The notes: generated by a model from the letters alone, not told the origin. DNA of 64,000 nucleotides from Celeribacter arenosi (GCF_039539485.1 NZ_BAABDF010000006.1:248001-312000), one strand, 5' to 3'. Shown: positions 26,213-35,554, counted from the first letter of the stretch. A program made the numbers and translations.

Positions 26213-26977
26213 TTGAGTGACCACCTGAAGATCGACATCGACGGCCCAATCGCCGCCCTGACCATGGATCGGCCGGGCAAGCGGAATGCGATGTGCGATG
26301 GTCTGCTCGACGAGATCGACGCCTTCTTTTCCAAAATCCCAGAGGGCGTGCGCGTTGTGATCCTGACCGGGGCTGCGGGGCATTTCTGTTCCGGTCTCGA
26401 TCTGTCCGAACATGTCGCCCGTGACGCCGAAGGCACCATGCGCCACTCGCGCAACTGGCATCGCGTGATGGAGCTGATCAAATTCTCCGGCGTGCCAGTG
26501 ATCTCTGCCCTTTACGGCGCGGTGATCGGCGGGGGCCTCGAAATGGCCGCCGTCACCCATGTGCGCATTGCCGAACCCTCGACCATCTTCCAGCTTCCCG
26601 AAGGGATGCGCGGCATCTTTGTCGGCGGCGGCGCAACTGCCCATGTGGCCCGCATTCTCGGCCCCGACCGGATGTGCGAAATGATGCTCACAGGGCGCAA
26701 ATACGGCGCCGAGGAGGGGCTGCGTCTCGGTCTCACCCATTACGCGGTGGGCGAAGGCGAGGCCATGCCATTGGCGCGCGAACTGGCCGCAAAAATTGCC
26801 AAGAACGCGACCCTGTCCAACTACATGATGATTCAGGCGATTGCGCGCATCTCCGATATGTCGCGCACAGATGGGCTTTTCACCGAAAGCCTCGCCGCAG
26901 CCGTTTCACAAACCAGCGCAGATGCCGAGGAGGGCCTGCGCGCGTTTCTTGAAAAACGACCGCCGATTTTCCGGTAG
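26213..26977 (+). CDS. crotonase-family enoyl-CoA hydratase
   Basis: 254-residue crotonase-fold protein. The oxyanion-hole segments are HFCSGLDLSEH and GAVIGGGLEMAAVTHVRIAE, and the second catalytic region is EGMRGIFVGGGATAHVARI. The downstream Glu of the standard hydratase pair is not obvious at the usual place. In context it would hydrate a cinnamoyl-CoA-type thioester. A TTG start at 26213 follows AGGACA. Because no vanillin-type dehydrogenase is nearby and an SDR plus an amidohydrolase are, a hydratase role is preferred over hydratase-lyase (Ech). Confidence 0.85.
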   Translation: MSDHLKIDIDGPIAALTMDRPGKRNAMCDGLLDEIDAFFSKIPEGVRVVILTGAAGHFCSGLDLSEHVARDAEGTMRHSRNWHRVMELIKFSGVPVISALYGAVIGGGLEMAAVTHVRIAEPSTIFQLPEGMRGIFVGGGATAHVARILGPDRMCEMMLTGRKYGAEEGLRLGLTHYAVGEGEAMPLARELAAKIAKNATLSNYMMIQAIARISDMSRTDGLFTESLAAAVSQTSADAEEGLRAFLEKRPPIFR

Positions 26978-26995
26978 GTCCAAAAATGACCTGCC
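26973..26995 (+). promoter_or_regulatory. stem-loop between crotonase and TRAP binding-protein genes
   Basis: GGTAGGTC (26973-26980) pairs with GACCTGCC (26988-26995) across a 7-base A-rich loop, with one G-U pair. It overlaps the crotonase stop codon and lies 49 bases before the TRAP binding-protein start. A role in setting expression of the downstream gene is plausible but unproven. Confidence 0.4.
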
Positions 26996-27044
26996 ACAAA
27001 GGCGGGCATCCGTAACCATGTCGCAATTCAAGGGAGGACGACAT

Positions 27045-28085
27045 ATGACTTCTATCACTCGCCGCACAATGCTGGCGTCAGTGGGCGCGGCTCTTGCCAC
27101 GCCGGCCTTTATCAAAAAACTCAATGCCGCAGAACAAACCCTGCGTCTGCACTCCATGCTGCCTGGCCCCGCACCGATGAACACCGCGTTCTTCGAGCCG
27201 TGGATCAAGGAACTCGTCGAGGCCTCGAACGGCGCAATCGACGTTCAACTCTTCCCCGCGATGCAGCTCGGCGGCAAACCACCCCAGCTCGTCGATCAGG
27301 TGCGCCAAGGCATCGCCGACATCTCGTGGACGCTGCCGGTCTACACGCCCGACCGCTTCCCGGTTGCCGAAACACTGGCACTGCCCTTCATGGTCACCAA
27401 CGCGGAAAAAACCTCCGTCGTGATGCACACCCTGATGGATGAGTTCGGCAAAGACGAATACCCGGGCATCAAAAACCTCGCCTTCCACACCCATGATGGC
27501 GGCAAATTCCACACCCGCGAAAATCCGGTTCTCACATCCGCCGATCTCGACGGTCTGAAACTGCGCGCGCCAAATCAGGCGACGGGCGATATGCTCGCCT
27601 CGATGGGGGCCGAAGTGGTGTTCTTCCCCGTCACGGATATGGTCGTCGGCCTGTCCAACGGCGTGATCGACGGTTGCTGCCTGCCCTATGAGGTGGTGCC
27701 TGCGTTCAAACTTCAGGAACTCACCAAACATTCCTCGGCACCGGTCGCAGGCGCGCGTGGCCTCTATGCCAATACCTTCTCGCTGGTCATGGGCCAGAAA
27801 GCCTACGAAGCCATGTCCGACGATCTGCGCAAAGTGATCGACGACCACTCCGGCCCCGAGCTTTCGCTGCGGATCGGCAAACAGTTCGACGTGTTCGAAG
27901 CTGGCGGCAAAGCGGTTGTTGAAAAGCAGGGCAACGAGATCCACGAAATCTCTGCCGAGGTTATCGCCGAGTGGCGCGAGCGTTCCGAACCCATCCATGC
28001 GGCATGGGTCGAAAAGCTCAACAAATCCGGTCACGATGGCGACGCGATCCTCGCGCGCGCCAACGAACTGCTCGACGCAGGCTGA
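27045..28085 (+). CDS. TRAP transporter substrate-binding protein (DctP family)
   Basis: 346-residue periplasmic binding protein. A twin-arginine-like signal (SITRRTMLASVGAALATPAF) precedes the mature part AEQTLRLHSMLPGPAPMNTAFF. LKLRAPNQATGDMLASMGAE contains the conserved Arg that binds the substrate carboxylate in DctP proteins. The start is ATG 27045 with GGGAGGAC; the long open frame from 26841 overlaps the crotonase gene and is rejected. With the next two genes it forms a sodium-dependent carboxylate importer, here probably for an aromatic (phenylpropanoid) acid, as with TarPQM-type systems. Confidence 0.92.
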   Translation: MTSITRRTMLASVGAALATPAFIKKLNAAEQTLRLHSMLPGPAPMNTAFFEPWIKELVEASNGAIDVQLFPAMQLGGKPPQLVDQVRQGIADISWTLPVYTPDRFPVAETLALPFMVTNAEKTSVVMHTLMDEFGKDEYPGIKNLAFHTHDGGKFHTRENPVLTSADLDGLKLRAPNQATGDMLASMGAEVVFFPVTDMVVGLSNGVIDGCCLPYEVVPAFKLQELTKHSSAPVAGARGLYANTFSLVMGQKAYEAMSDDLRKVIDDHSGPELSLRIGKQFDVFEAGGKAVVEKQGNEIHEISAEVIAEWRERSEPIHAAWVEKLNKSGHDGDAILARANELLDAG

Positions 28086-28088
28086 TCC

Positions 28089-28631
28089 ATGGCCGAACGT
28101 CTCTCAGTCGAGACCAACGAACAGGGGGGGCAATCCCTCCTGTTCCGCGCTCTGCATGCCATCTGCATCGCCTGTGCGAGTGCGGGCGGCTTTGCCATTT
28201 TCGCCACGGCACTGGTCGTGACCTATTCCATCACCACGCGAAACCTCGGCCTCGGCGGTGTGCGCGGTGATTTCGAACTGGTCGAACTGGTCTGCGTGGC
28301 CTGTGCATCGCTGTTTTTGCCGCTGTGCCAATTCACCCGCGGGCATGTGCTGGTCGATATCTTTACCCTCTGGATGTCCCCGCGTGCCCAAGGGCGCATC
28401 GACGGCTTCTGGATGCTGCTCTTTGCCGTCGTCTGGGCCATTCTGGCGTGGCGACTGACCCACGGGCTGAGCGATTTCTATTCCTACGGCGATAAATCGA
28501 TGCTGCTGCGCTTTCCGATCTGGCTGATCTATGTGCCCGCCATTATCGGAACCGGCCTCTCCGCGATCGTCGCCTTCCTGATGAGCTTCCCGCTCATGTT
28601 CCCCACAACATTCCGAGGCATGGCAAGATGA
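28089..28631 (+). CDS. TRAP transporter small permease (DctQ family)
   Basis: 180-residue membrane protein with four hydrophobic helices: LHAICIACASAGGFAIFATA, LVCVACASLFLPL, WMLLFAVVWAILAW and LIYVPAIIGTGLSAIVAFLM. This is the DctQ topology. It lies 3 bases after the binding-protein stop and overlaps the large permease by 4 bases, so the three TRAP components are made together. Confidence 0.92.
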   Translation: MAERLSVETNEQGGQSLLFRALHAICIACASAGGFAIFATALVVTYSITTRNLGLGGVRGDFELVELVCVACASLFLPLCQFTRGHVLVDIFTLWMSPRAQGRIDGFWMLLFAVVWAILAWRLTHGLSDFYSYGDKSMLLRFPIWLIYVPAIIGTGLSAIVAFLMSFPLMFPTTFRGMAR

Positions 28632-29950
28632 CCCCGACATTGGTTGCGACTGCAATGGTGGTCATCCTTCTGGCCCTTATCTTCGTGCGTATGCCCATCG
28701 CCCTGGGCATGGGCGCGGTGGGTGCGGCGGGGTATTCGATCCTGTCCTCGCCACAGGGCCTGCTGGCCTATCTCAACACCGCCTTTGTCGAGAAATTTTC
28801 TTCCTACGAACTGGCCATCGTGCCGCTGTTTATCCTGATGGGGCATCTGGCCACCCGTGCGGGCATATCGCGTGCGATCTTCGCGGCCTCTGCGTCGTGG
28901 ATCGGGCACTTACGCGGCGGGCTCGCCATGGCCTCGGTCGCAGGCTGCGCCCTCTTCGGGTCAATCTCCGGCTCGTCTCTGGCGACCGCATCGACCATGG
29001 CCCGTGTGGCGCTTCCCGAAATGCGCCGTCACGGCTACTCGGGCGCATTGGCGTCGGGGTCACTGGCGGCGGGTGGCACGCTCGGCATCCTCATTCCGCC
29101 CTCGGTCGTGCTGATCATCTACGCGCTGCTGACCGAACAGAACATCGTCAAACTCTTCCTCGCGGCCACCATCCCGGGCATCCTCGCGGTCATCGGATTT
29201 TGTACCGCCATCGCCATTTACGTGCGCATCTTCCCCGAAGAGGGCCCGACCCAACCGCGCGCCGACCTCAAAACCCGCCTGCGCTCGCTGGCCGATATCT
29301 GGCACGTGGTCCTGATCTTCGTCGTCGTGCTCGGCGGTATCTACGGCGGCTTCTTTACCCCCGCCGAAGGGGCCTCTGTCGGTGTGGTCATGATGCTGCT
29401 CGCAGGCCTGCTGACCGGTGGCCTCAACGCGCGCGCCATCCTCGATTGCTTTATCGACACCGCCGGATCGACCGCGATGATCTTTGCCATCGTCTTTGGC
29501 GCCGATATCTTCAACGTCGCGCTCGCGCTGTCGCAAATGCCCGCCGCGGTGGCCGACACGATCTCCGGCTCCGGCATTCCCCCGCTCGCCGTCCTGCTGG
29601 CCATCATCGTGTTCTACCTGATCATGGGCTGCCTGATGGACAGCCTCTCGATGATCCTGCTGACCGTGCCGGTGTTCTTTCCAACCATCATGGCACTCGA
29701 TTTCGGCATGGTGCCCGAAGCACAGGCGATGTGGTTTGGCATCATCTCCCTTGTGGTGGTGGAAATGGGGCTGATCACGCCGCCCGTCGGCATGAACCTC
29801 TTCGTCATCTCCTCGATGGCCAAAGACATCCCGACGTCGCAAATCTTCCGCGGCACGGTGCCCTTCATCATGGCCGAAGTGGTGCGTATCGGCATCCTCG
29901 TGGCCTTCCCGATGCTGAGCTACTGGCTCGTCATGGTGGTGACCCAATGA
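28628..29950 (+). CDS. TRAP transporter large permease (DctM family)
   Basis: 440-residue permease with about 12 transmembrane segments. Typical DctM features include AIVPLFILMGHLATRAGIS, FGSISGSSLATASTMARVAL, GTLGILIPPSVVLIIYALLT and VEMGLITPPVGMNLFVIS. It forms the ion-coupled channel with the small permease. Its stop overlaps the ATG of the MarR gene (ATGA), which places the regulator inside the transport-catabolic operon. Confidence 0.94.
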   Translation: MTPTLVATAMVVILLALIFVRMPIALGMGAVGAAGYSILSSPQGLLAYLNTAFVEKFSSYELAIVPLFILMGHLATRAGISRAIFAASASWIGHLRGGLAMASVAGCALFGSISGSSLATASTMARVALPEMRRHGYSGALASGSLAAGGTLGILIPPSVVLIIYALLTEQNIVKLFLAATIPGILAVIGFCTAIAIYVRIFPEEGPTQPRADLKTRLRSLADIWHVVLIFVVVLGGIYGGFFTPAEGASVGVVMMLLAGLLTGGLNARAILDCFIDTAGSTAMIFAIVFGADIFNVALALSQMPAAVADTISGSGIPPLAVLLAIIVFYLIMGCLMDSLSMILLTVPVFFPTIMALDFGMVPEAQAMWFGIISLVVVEMGLITPPVGMNLFVISSMAKDIPTSQIFRGTVPFIMAEVVRIGILVAFPMLSYWLVMVVTQ

Positions 29951-30426
29951 CCCAGACTTCCTCCCCTGCGAGCACTGCCGACACCAAGGCGAACACCGAT
30001 ACGCTCAACCGGTTCATCGGCTACCGGATGAAGCGAGCCTATATGGTGGTGCTCGACGACCTGATGAAAACGCTCGACCGGATGGGGCTACGCGTGACCA
30101 CGTTCTCCGCCCTTTCGGTGATCGTCGAAAATCCCGACATCACCCAGACCCAACTCGCCCACGCGCTGCGCGTCGAACGCTCCGGCGTGGTGGTCATCAT
30201 AGACGATCTGGAACTGAGCGGCCTCGTGACACGCGGGCGCGTGGATGGCGACCGGCGCGCCTATGCGCTACGCGCCACGCCCAAAGGCGAGGCCAAACAA
30301 AAAGAGGCCAGTGAGGCGGTGAGCGCCCATGAGGATCGTGTGTTCTCAAAGCTGACCCCGCAGGACCGCACCACCTTGAGCACCCTTCTAACCACCATCG
30401 AACGGACCGGGAGTTTGGAGACGTGA
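29947..30426 (+). CDS. MarR-family transcriptional regulator
   Basis: 159-residue MarR protein. A winged helix-turn-helix (ITQTQLAHALRVERSGVVVI, DDLELSGLVTRGRVDGDRRA) sits between dimerisation helices. MarR repressors in comparable clusters (CouR, PhdR types) bind DNA until a hydroxycinnamoyl-CoA thioester releases them, and the location between the TRAP and ligase genes fits that role. ATG 29947 overlaps the dctM stop, and its TGA overlaps the ligase GTG start. A much longer open frame beginning at 28897 is a shadow of dctM. Confidence 0.9.
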   Translation: MTQTSSPASTADTKANTDTLNRFIGYRMKRAYMVVLDDLMKTLDRMGLRVTTFSALSVIVENPDITQTQLAHALRVERSGVVVIIDDLELSGLVTRGRVDGDRRAYALRATPKGEAKQKEASEAVSAHEDRVFSKLTPQDRTTLSTLLTTIERTGSLET

Positions 30427-32243
30427 TTGTGAAAGATGCCACCACCGGCCTGTCCCTTGCCCCCCATGCGGTGAACACGCGCCGCGATGGATCCGACCTC
30501 TACCTCACCACCCGCGTGCCGCTCGACCCCGTGGTCAGCGACACCTCGGTCTGGCTGGACCGTTACGCGCGCCAAACCCCCGATGCCGTGGCCGTCGCCG
30601 AGCGGGCAGGCGAGGGTTGGCGCGAAATCACATATGGCGAATTGCTCCCCATGGTGCAGGCCATCGGCGCGTCCCTCTCAGGGCGCGGTTATGGCACGCA
30701 GTCCCCGATCGCGATCCTGTCGGGCAATAGCATCGACCACCTGCTGCTCTCGCTCGGCGCGCAATATGTCGGCGTGCCCACGGTGCCTCTGGCCGAACAG
30801 TATTCCCTGATCACAGAGGCCCACGGCCGCCTGAACTATGTCCTCGAAAAGGTGCGCCCCGCCGCCGTTTTCGTTGACGATGCCGCCAAATACGCCGCCG
30901 CGCTTGCCCTGCCCAATATCGACGGGATGGAGGTCTTTGCCTCCCGCACAGAGGGTGCCCCGCGCCCCGTCACCGGTTTTGACACCCTGCTCGCAGGCGA
31001 TACGTCCGTCGATCTGGCCGCCGCGCACGCCACCGTCGGCCCCGATACGGTGGCCAAAATCCTCTTCACCTCGGGATCGTCCTCGGACCCCAAAGGGGTG
31101 CTGACCACGCAGCGGATGATGTGCGCCAATCAGGCACAGATGGCCTCCGTTCTGCCGTTCCTCAAAGAACGCGCCCATCGCATCACCGACTGGCTGCCGT
31201 GGAACCACGTCTTTGGCGGCTCCCATAACGTCAACATGATGCTCTCGACGGGTGGCACGCTCACCATCGATGCCGGCAAACCGACCAAGGCTCTTTTCGG
31301 CGAAACCGTGCGCACCCTCATCGACCGCCCCGGCACGCTGTCCTTCAACGTGCCCGTGGGCTTTGCGCTGCTGGTGCAGGAGATGGAGGAAAACCTCGCC
31401 CTGCGACAGGCCTACTTCGAAGACCTCGACATGATCTTCTACGCGGGTGCCTCGCTGCCCCAACCGGTCTGGACGCGGCTCGAAGAAATGGCGATGGAGG
31501 TCCGTGGCCGCCTGCCGTTGATGATCGCCTCTTGGGGTATGACCGAAACCGCGCCCGCCACCATCATGCTGCACGAACCGATCGGGCGCTCGGGCGTCGT
31601 TGGCGTGCCGCTGCCGGGGACGGAAATCAAACTCATGCCCGACGATGAAATGCGCTGCGAATTGCGCGTCAAAGGCCCCAACATCACACCGGGCTACTTT
31701 GGCGATCCCGCAAAAACCGCCGAAGCTTTCGATGGGGACGGCTTTCTCATCACCGGCGACGCGGTGCGCTTTGTCAATGACGACGACCCCGATCGTGGCC
31801 TCGTGTTCGACGGGCGCGTGTCGGAGGACTTCAAACTGCTGACCGGCACGTGGGTGCAGGCGGGCAGGCTGCGCCTCGATGCGCTGGAGGCGCTGCGCGG
31901 TCTGGTGCAGGATATCGTCATCTGCGGCCATGACCGCGGCGAAATCGGCCTGCTGATTTTCCCCAAGGCGGGCGTCGTGCATGATACCAATACCTCGAAC
32001 GGGGCCTGTGTCGACGAACATCTGATGGCCGACATCCATCACGTCCTCACCGACCTCGCACGCGCCAAAACCGGCTCTGCCAAACGCATCTCGCGCGCCC
32101 TCATTCTGGCCGAACCCGCATCGCTGAAAGACCACGAGATCACCGACAAAGGCTCGCTCAACGTGCGCCGCATCATCACCCGCCGCGCCGACCTTCTCGA
32201 ACGGCTCTACGATAACGAAGACCCCGCGCTCATCCGCGTCTAA
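30423..32243 (+). CDS. feruloyl-CoA synthetase-like acyl-CoA ligase
   Basis: 606-residue ANL-superfamily ligase. The P-loop ILFTSGSSSDPKGVLT lies at about residues 223-237; DWLPWNHVFGGSHN, YAGASLPQ and SWGMTETAPA are adenylation motifs, and FLITGDAVRF carries the conserved Asp. The order and wording match the bacterial feruloyl-CoA synthetase (Fcs) subgroup rather than fatty-acid ligases. It would activate a cinnamate-type acid with ATP and CoA in the cytoplasm. The GTG start at 30423 overlaps the MarR stop; a second GTG at 30429 is possible. Confidence 0.88.
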   Translation: MIVKDATTGLSLAPHAVNTRRDGSDLYLTTRVPLDPVVSDTSVWLDRYARQTPDAVAVAERAGEGWREITYGELLPMVQAIGASLSGRGYGTQSPIAILSGNSIDHLLLSLGAQYVGVPTVPLAEQYSLITEAHGRLNYVLEKVRPAAVFVDDAAKYAAALALPNIDGMEVFASRTEGAPRPVTGFDTLLAGDTSVDLAAAHATVGPDTVAKILFTSGSSSDPKGVLTTQRMMCANQAQMASVLPFLKERAHRITDWLPWNHVFGGSHNVNMMLSTGGTLTIDAGKPTKALFGETVRTLIDRPGTLSFNVPVGFALLVQEMEENLALRQAYFEDLDMIFYAGASLPQPVWTRLEEMAMEVRGRLPLMIASWGMTETAPATIMLHEPIGRSGVVGVPLPGTEIKLMPDDEMRCELRVKGPNITPGYFGDPAKTAEAFDGDGFLITGDAVRFVNDDDPDRGLVFDGRVSEDFKLLTGTWVQAGRLRLDALEALRGLVQDIVICGHDRGEIGLLIFPKAGVVHDTNTSNGACVDEHLMADIHHVLTDLARAKTGSAKRISRALILAEPASLKDHEITDKGSLNVRRIITRRADLLERLYDNEDPALIRV

Positions 32244-32252
32244 GAGGCTCAT

Positions 32253-33125
32253 ATGGTTGATTTTTCAAAAGTCCGCGCCATCGATTTCCACACCCACGCA
32301 GAAGAACCCTGCGGGTGCCATAGCGATGACGGTTACGACGATCTGCAAACCACGATGGCCAAATATTTCGGCGCCCCGTGGGAACACCCGCCCACCATCG
32401 CCGACACCGCCGCCCATTACCGCGCCATGAATATCGCGGCGGTGATTTTCCCCGTCGATGCAGAACGCGAAACCGGCTACCGGCGCTACAACAACTACGA
32501 GGTTGCCGAGGCCTGCGCCGCCGAGAGCGACATCCTCATCCCCTTCGCCTCCATCGACCCCGCAAAGGGCAAACTGGGCGCGCGCGAGGCCCGCGATCTG
32601 GTCGAAAACCACGGCATTCAGGGCTTCAAATTCCACCCCACGATGCAGGGGTTCTACCCCAACGACCGCGCCGCCTACACGCTCTACGAAGCCATCGCAG
32701 AGACCGGCAAACCCGCACTCTTCCACACCGGCCAGACCGGCGTCGGATCGGGCATGCCGGGGGGCAACGGGATGCGCCTGAAATACTCCAACCCGATGTA
32801 TATCGACGACGTGGCGGTGGATTTCCCCGACATGCCGATCATCCTCGCGCACCCCTCCTTCCCGTGGCAGGAAGAAGCGCTCGCCGTCGCCACCCACAAA
32901 CCCAATGTCTACATCGACCTGTCGGGCTGGTCGCCAAAATACTTCCCGCCGATTCTCGTGCGCTACGCCAATACGCTGTTGAAGAAAAAGATGCTCTTCG
33001 GCTCCGACTGGCCGATGATCGCGCCTGAAAAATGGCTCGACGCGTTTGATGCGGCCGAGTTCCGTGACGACGTGCGCCCGCTGATCCTCAAAGAGAACGC
33101 CATGCGGCTCCTGGGGGTGGCGTGA
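32253..33125 (+). CDS. amidohydrolase-fold protein, probable aryl beta-ketoacyl-CoA hydrolase
   Basis: 290-residue TIM-barrel protein of the ACMSD-like amidohydrolase family. Metal-site candidates are H13-T-H15 (IDFHTHAEE), LFHTGQTG, LAHPSFPW and the Asp in FGSDWPM. Proteins of this type next to CoA ligase, crotonase and SDR genes are known as CouO/PhdC-type hydrolases that split 4-hydroxyphenyl-beta-ketopropionyl-CoA into a benzoate and acetyl-CoA. That assignment rests on family plus context. A decarboxylase role is the main alternative. It overlaps the acyl-CoA dehydrogenase gene by 4 bases. Confidence 0.8.
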   Translation: MVDFSKVRAIDFHTHAEEPCGCHSDDGYDDLQTTMAKYFGAPWEHPPTIADTAAHYRAMNIAAVIFPVDAERETGYRRYNNYEVAEACAAESDILIPFASIDPAKGKLGAREARDLVENHGIQGFKFHPTMQGFYPNDRAAYTLYEAIAETGKPALFHTGQTGVGSGMPGGNGMRLKYSNPMYIDDVAVDFPDMPIILAHPSFPWQEEALAVATHKPNVYIDLSGWSPKYFPPILVRYANTLLKKKMLFGSDWPMIAPEKWLDAFDAAEFRDDVRPLILKENAMRLLGVA

Positions 33126-34669
33126 CGCCGTTTTCGGCCCCCGTCGAGGACATTCTTTTCAGCCTGCGCGATGTCGCGGGCGCGGCGCGGGTGCCGGATT
33201 GGGATGCTGACCTAACGGGTGAAATCATCGCGCAATTTGCCCGCTTCGCCGAGGACATTATCGCCCCGCTCGACGAGAGTGGAGATGCGCAGGGTTGCCG
33301 TCTCGATGCGGGGCGGGTGGTCATGCCCGACGGCTTCAAAGAGGCCTACGGCCAACTCGCCGAAGGCGGCTGGCAGGGGCTGACCCTGCCCGAGGATCAC
33401 GGCGGCATGGCGCTCGACCCGCTTACCGCTGCTGCCGTGTCGGAGGTCTTTTCGGGCGCCTGCCACTCCCTGCAAATGATCTGCAATCTGGTGCCCGGCG
33501 CCGCCGCCACGCTGCGCCGCTTTGGCTCGCCCGATCAACAGGGCGAATGGCTCCCCAAACTCGCCTCCGGTGCCGTCCTGTCGACCATGTGCCTCACCGA
33601 GGCGGGCGCGGGATCCGACCTGTCGCGCATCCGAACCCGCGCGACGCGTGATGGCGAAAACTGGGCCCTCACCGGCGACAAAATCTTTATCTCCGGCGGC
33701 GACCAGAACCTGTCCGACGACATCCTCCACCTCGTTCTGGCGCGCACCGGCACGCCCGGGGACGGGATCAAAGGCCTGTCGCTCTTCCTGACCTCCAAAT
33801 CGGGGGCAGGCGAGGCCATTTCCATCACGCGGATCGAGGAAAAACTCGGCCTTCACGCCTCACCGACCTGCCAGATCGCCTTTGATGACGCCCCCGCCGA
33901 ACTTTTGGGTCACGAAGGCGCGGGGTTGGCGGCGATGTTCACGATGATGAACCACGCCCGCATCGACGTCGCTCTGCAAGGTGTCGCCCACGCCAGCCGC
34001 GCCCACCATATTGCTCAGAGCTACGCGACCACGCGCCAACAGGGCCGCAAACCCGACGGCCGCGACGCCATGCTCGCCGATCACGCCGATGTCGCGCGCA
34101 TGCTCGCCGATCAGGAAAGCCTGAGCCTTGGCGCGCGCGCAATGGCCCATATCGCGCTGGTGGAAATGGCGCTCGGGGCGCGTCCTGCGTTGGTCGATTT
34201 CCTCACGCCGGTGTGCAAGGTGTTCTGCACCGAGGCCGGCATCCGCGCCGCCGATCTGGGCATCCAGATCCTCGGCGGCTACGGCTATCTCACCGAATAT
34301 CGCATCGCTCAAACATGGCGCGACGCGCGCATCACCGCGATCTACGAGGGCGCCAATGGCATCCACGCCGCCGCCATCGCCACGCGCGGCCTCAAAGGGG
34401 AGGGGGGCGACCACTTCGCCGCCCTGATCGGCGAACTGACCGATAACCCACGCGTTCTGGCCCTGCTCGCGCGCTGGAACGACGCGCGCACCACGCTCAC
34501 CAAATCCGCCACACCCACCGCCCATGCGCATGACTTCATGGCGCTCACATCCACGCTCTTCTACCGCGCGGTCTGGTGCAAAATCGCCGCCGCCGATCCC
34601 GCGCGCGCGCCGCTGCGCGACCATGTTCTGAATGCGCCCCTGCCGATCGGCGACGCCGCCTTCACCTGA
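33122..34669 (+). CDS. acyl-CoA dehydrogenase (long, DmdC/AcdH-like group)
   Basis: 515-residue flavoprotein. CLTEAGAGSDLSRIRTRA is the FAD/substrate signature, GGYGYLTEYRIAQTWRDARI is the C-terminal signature, and the catalytic Glu lies in AIYEGANGIHA. A C-terminal extension of about 100 residues beyond that point fits the longer acyl-CoA dehydrogenase group with an extra helical domain. In this operon it could desaturate an arylpropanoyl-CoA to the cinnamoyl-CoA, letting dihydrocinnamates enter the pathway. Electron acceptor would be ETF. It uses GTG at 33122 (overlapping the previous stop). Confidence 0.88.
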   Translation: MTPFSAPVEDILFSLRDVAGAARVPDWDADLTGEIIAQFARFAEDIIAPLDESGDAQGCRLDAGRVVMPDGFKEAYGQLAEGGWQGLTLPEDHGGMALDPLTAAAVSEVFSGACHSLQMICNLVPGAAATLRRFGSPDQQGEWLPKLASGAVLSTMCLTEAGAGSDLSRIRTRATRDGENWALTGDKIFISGGDQNLSDDILHLVLARTGTPGDGIKGLSLFLTSKSGAGEAISITRIEEKLGLHASPTCQIAFDDAPAELLGHEGAGLAAMFTMMNHARIDVALQGVAHASRAHHIAQSYATTRQQGRKPDGRDAMLADHADVARMLADQESLSLGARAMAHIALVEMALGARPALVDFLTPVCKVFCTEAGIRAADLGIQILGGYGYLTEYRIAQTWRDARITAIYEGANGIHAAAIATRGLKGEGGDHFAALIGELTDNPRVLALLARWNDARTTLTKSATPTAHAHDFMALTSTLFYRAVWCKIAAADPARAPLRDHVLNAPLPIGDAAFT

Positions 34670-34777
34670 TCGCCATAACCGCGGTGGACCAGCGCGCCAA
34701 AATACCCTTACACTCGCCGCAGGTCCCGCAGGTGGACCGGCACATCGCGCAGTCGCGCGCAGGGAAGGGCCACCGAC

Positions 34778-35428
34778 GTGACGGACTATAAAATTAATCC
34801 TGCGTTCACAATCACGGACGAGCAATCGCTGCGCAGCCTCTTCGGGGCGACCCATGATCTGGCGATCCAGAAGTTTCAGGACAAGCTCGACAAGCACGCG
34901 ATGGCGTTCATCTCGCGCGCGCCCTTCCTGTGTATCGGCACGCAGAATACCGACGGCAAAGCCGACGTCAGCCCGCGCGGCGATCCCGTCGGATTCGTGC
35001 AAATCCTCGACGAACACACGCTGGCGATCCCCGATCGCCCCGGCAACAACCGTCTCGACAGTCTGGCCAATATCATCGCCAATCCGAACGTCGGCCTTCT
35101 GTTCATCGTGCCCGGATTTGACGACACCCTGCGCGTCAGCGGGACCGCCTGCGTGACCACCGACCCCGACCTGCTCGAAACCATGCGCGTCAACGACCGC
35201 CTGCCCAAACTCGCCATCGTGGTTAAGGTCACTGGCGTCTTCATGCATTGCGCCAAAGCATTTCGCCGCGCCCACCTGTGGGACAGCGATTATTTTCAGG
35301 ACCGCTCGCAAATGCCGTCACTGGTCAAAATCATCCTCGACCAATCCACCGGTGCCCCCGAAGACCCCGCCGAGCAGCGCAAACTCGATGATGATCTAGA
35401 GGATGCGTATAAAACCACGCTCTACTGA
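34778..35428 (+). CDS. pyridoxamine 5'-phosphate oxidase-family FMN protein (MSMEG_1061-like)
   Basis: 216-residue split-barrel flavoprotein. FLCIGTQNTDGKADVSPRGD is the conserved FMN-binding segment near the N-terminus, and LAIPDRPGNNRLDSLANII and VGLLFIVPG follow as in MSMEG_1061-type PPOX proteins. Members bind FMN or F420, and specific reactions are mostly unknown. The start is GTG 34778 after GGGAAGGG. It stands alone 108 bases after the acyl-CoA dehydrogenase and is the last chromosomal gene before the island boundary. Confidence 0.85.
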   Translation: MTDYKINPAFTITDEQSLRSLFGATHDLAIQKFQDKLDKHAMAFISRAPFLCIGTQNTDGKADVSPRGDPVGFVQILDEHTLAIPDRPGNNRLDSLANIIANPNVGLLFIVPGFDDTLRVSGTACVTTDPDLLETMRVNDRLPKLAIVVKVTGVFMHCAKAFRRAHLWDSDYFQDRSQMPSLVKIILDQSTGAPEDPAEQRKLDDDLEDAYKTTLY

Positions 35429-35554
35429 CGCGCCGCGACGGATCGCATCAGAATCCCCTGACAACCCGATTGCGCACCAATTCAGACGTGCAAATGACGG
35501 ATTTGCCCGCCACAAACACCGCGCGCCCAGAAAATACGTGAATTTAGTGGAAAA

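Noticed and set aside
26213..26977. Assignment of the crotonase as hydratase-lyase Ech (vanillin-forming)
   Set aside because: No vanillin dehydrogenase gene is nearby, and the SDR plus amidohydrolase neighbours point to the beta-oxidative route; the alternative cannot be fully excluded from sequence alone.
28897..29946. Plus-strand frame upstream of and continuous with the MarR gene
   Set aside because: It is Arg/His-rich frame noise over dctM. The MarR protein begins at 29947, where the family N-terminus and the ATGA overlap lie.
30678..32252. 524-residue antisense open frame over the CoA ligase
   Set aside because: A GC-rich mirror frame with no domain pattern, opposite a clearly coding ligase. 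The same holds for 33860-35311, 44419-45663, 15898-17025, 62697-63800 and similar long antisense frames.
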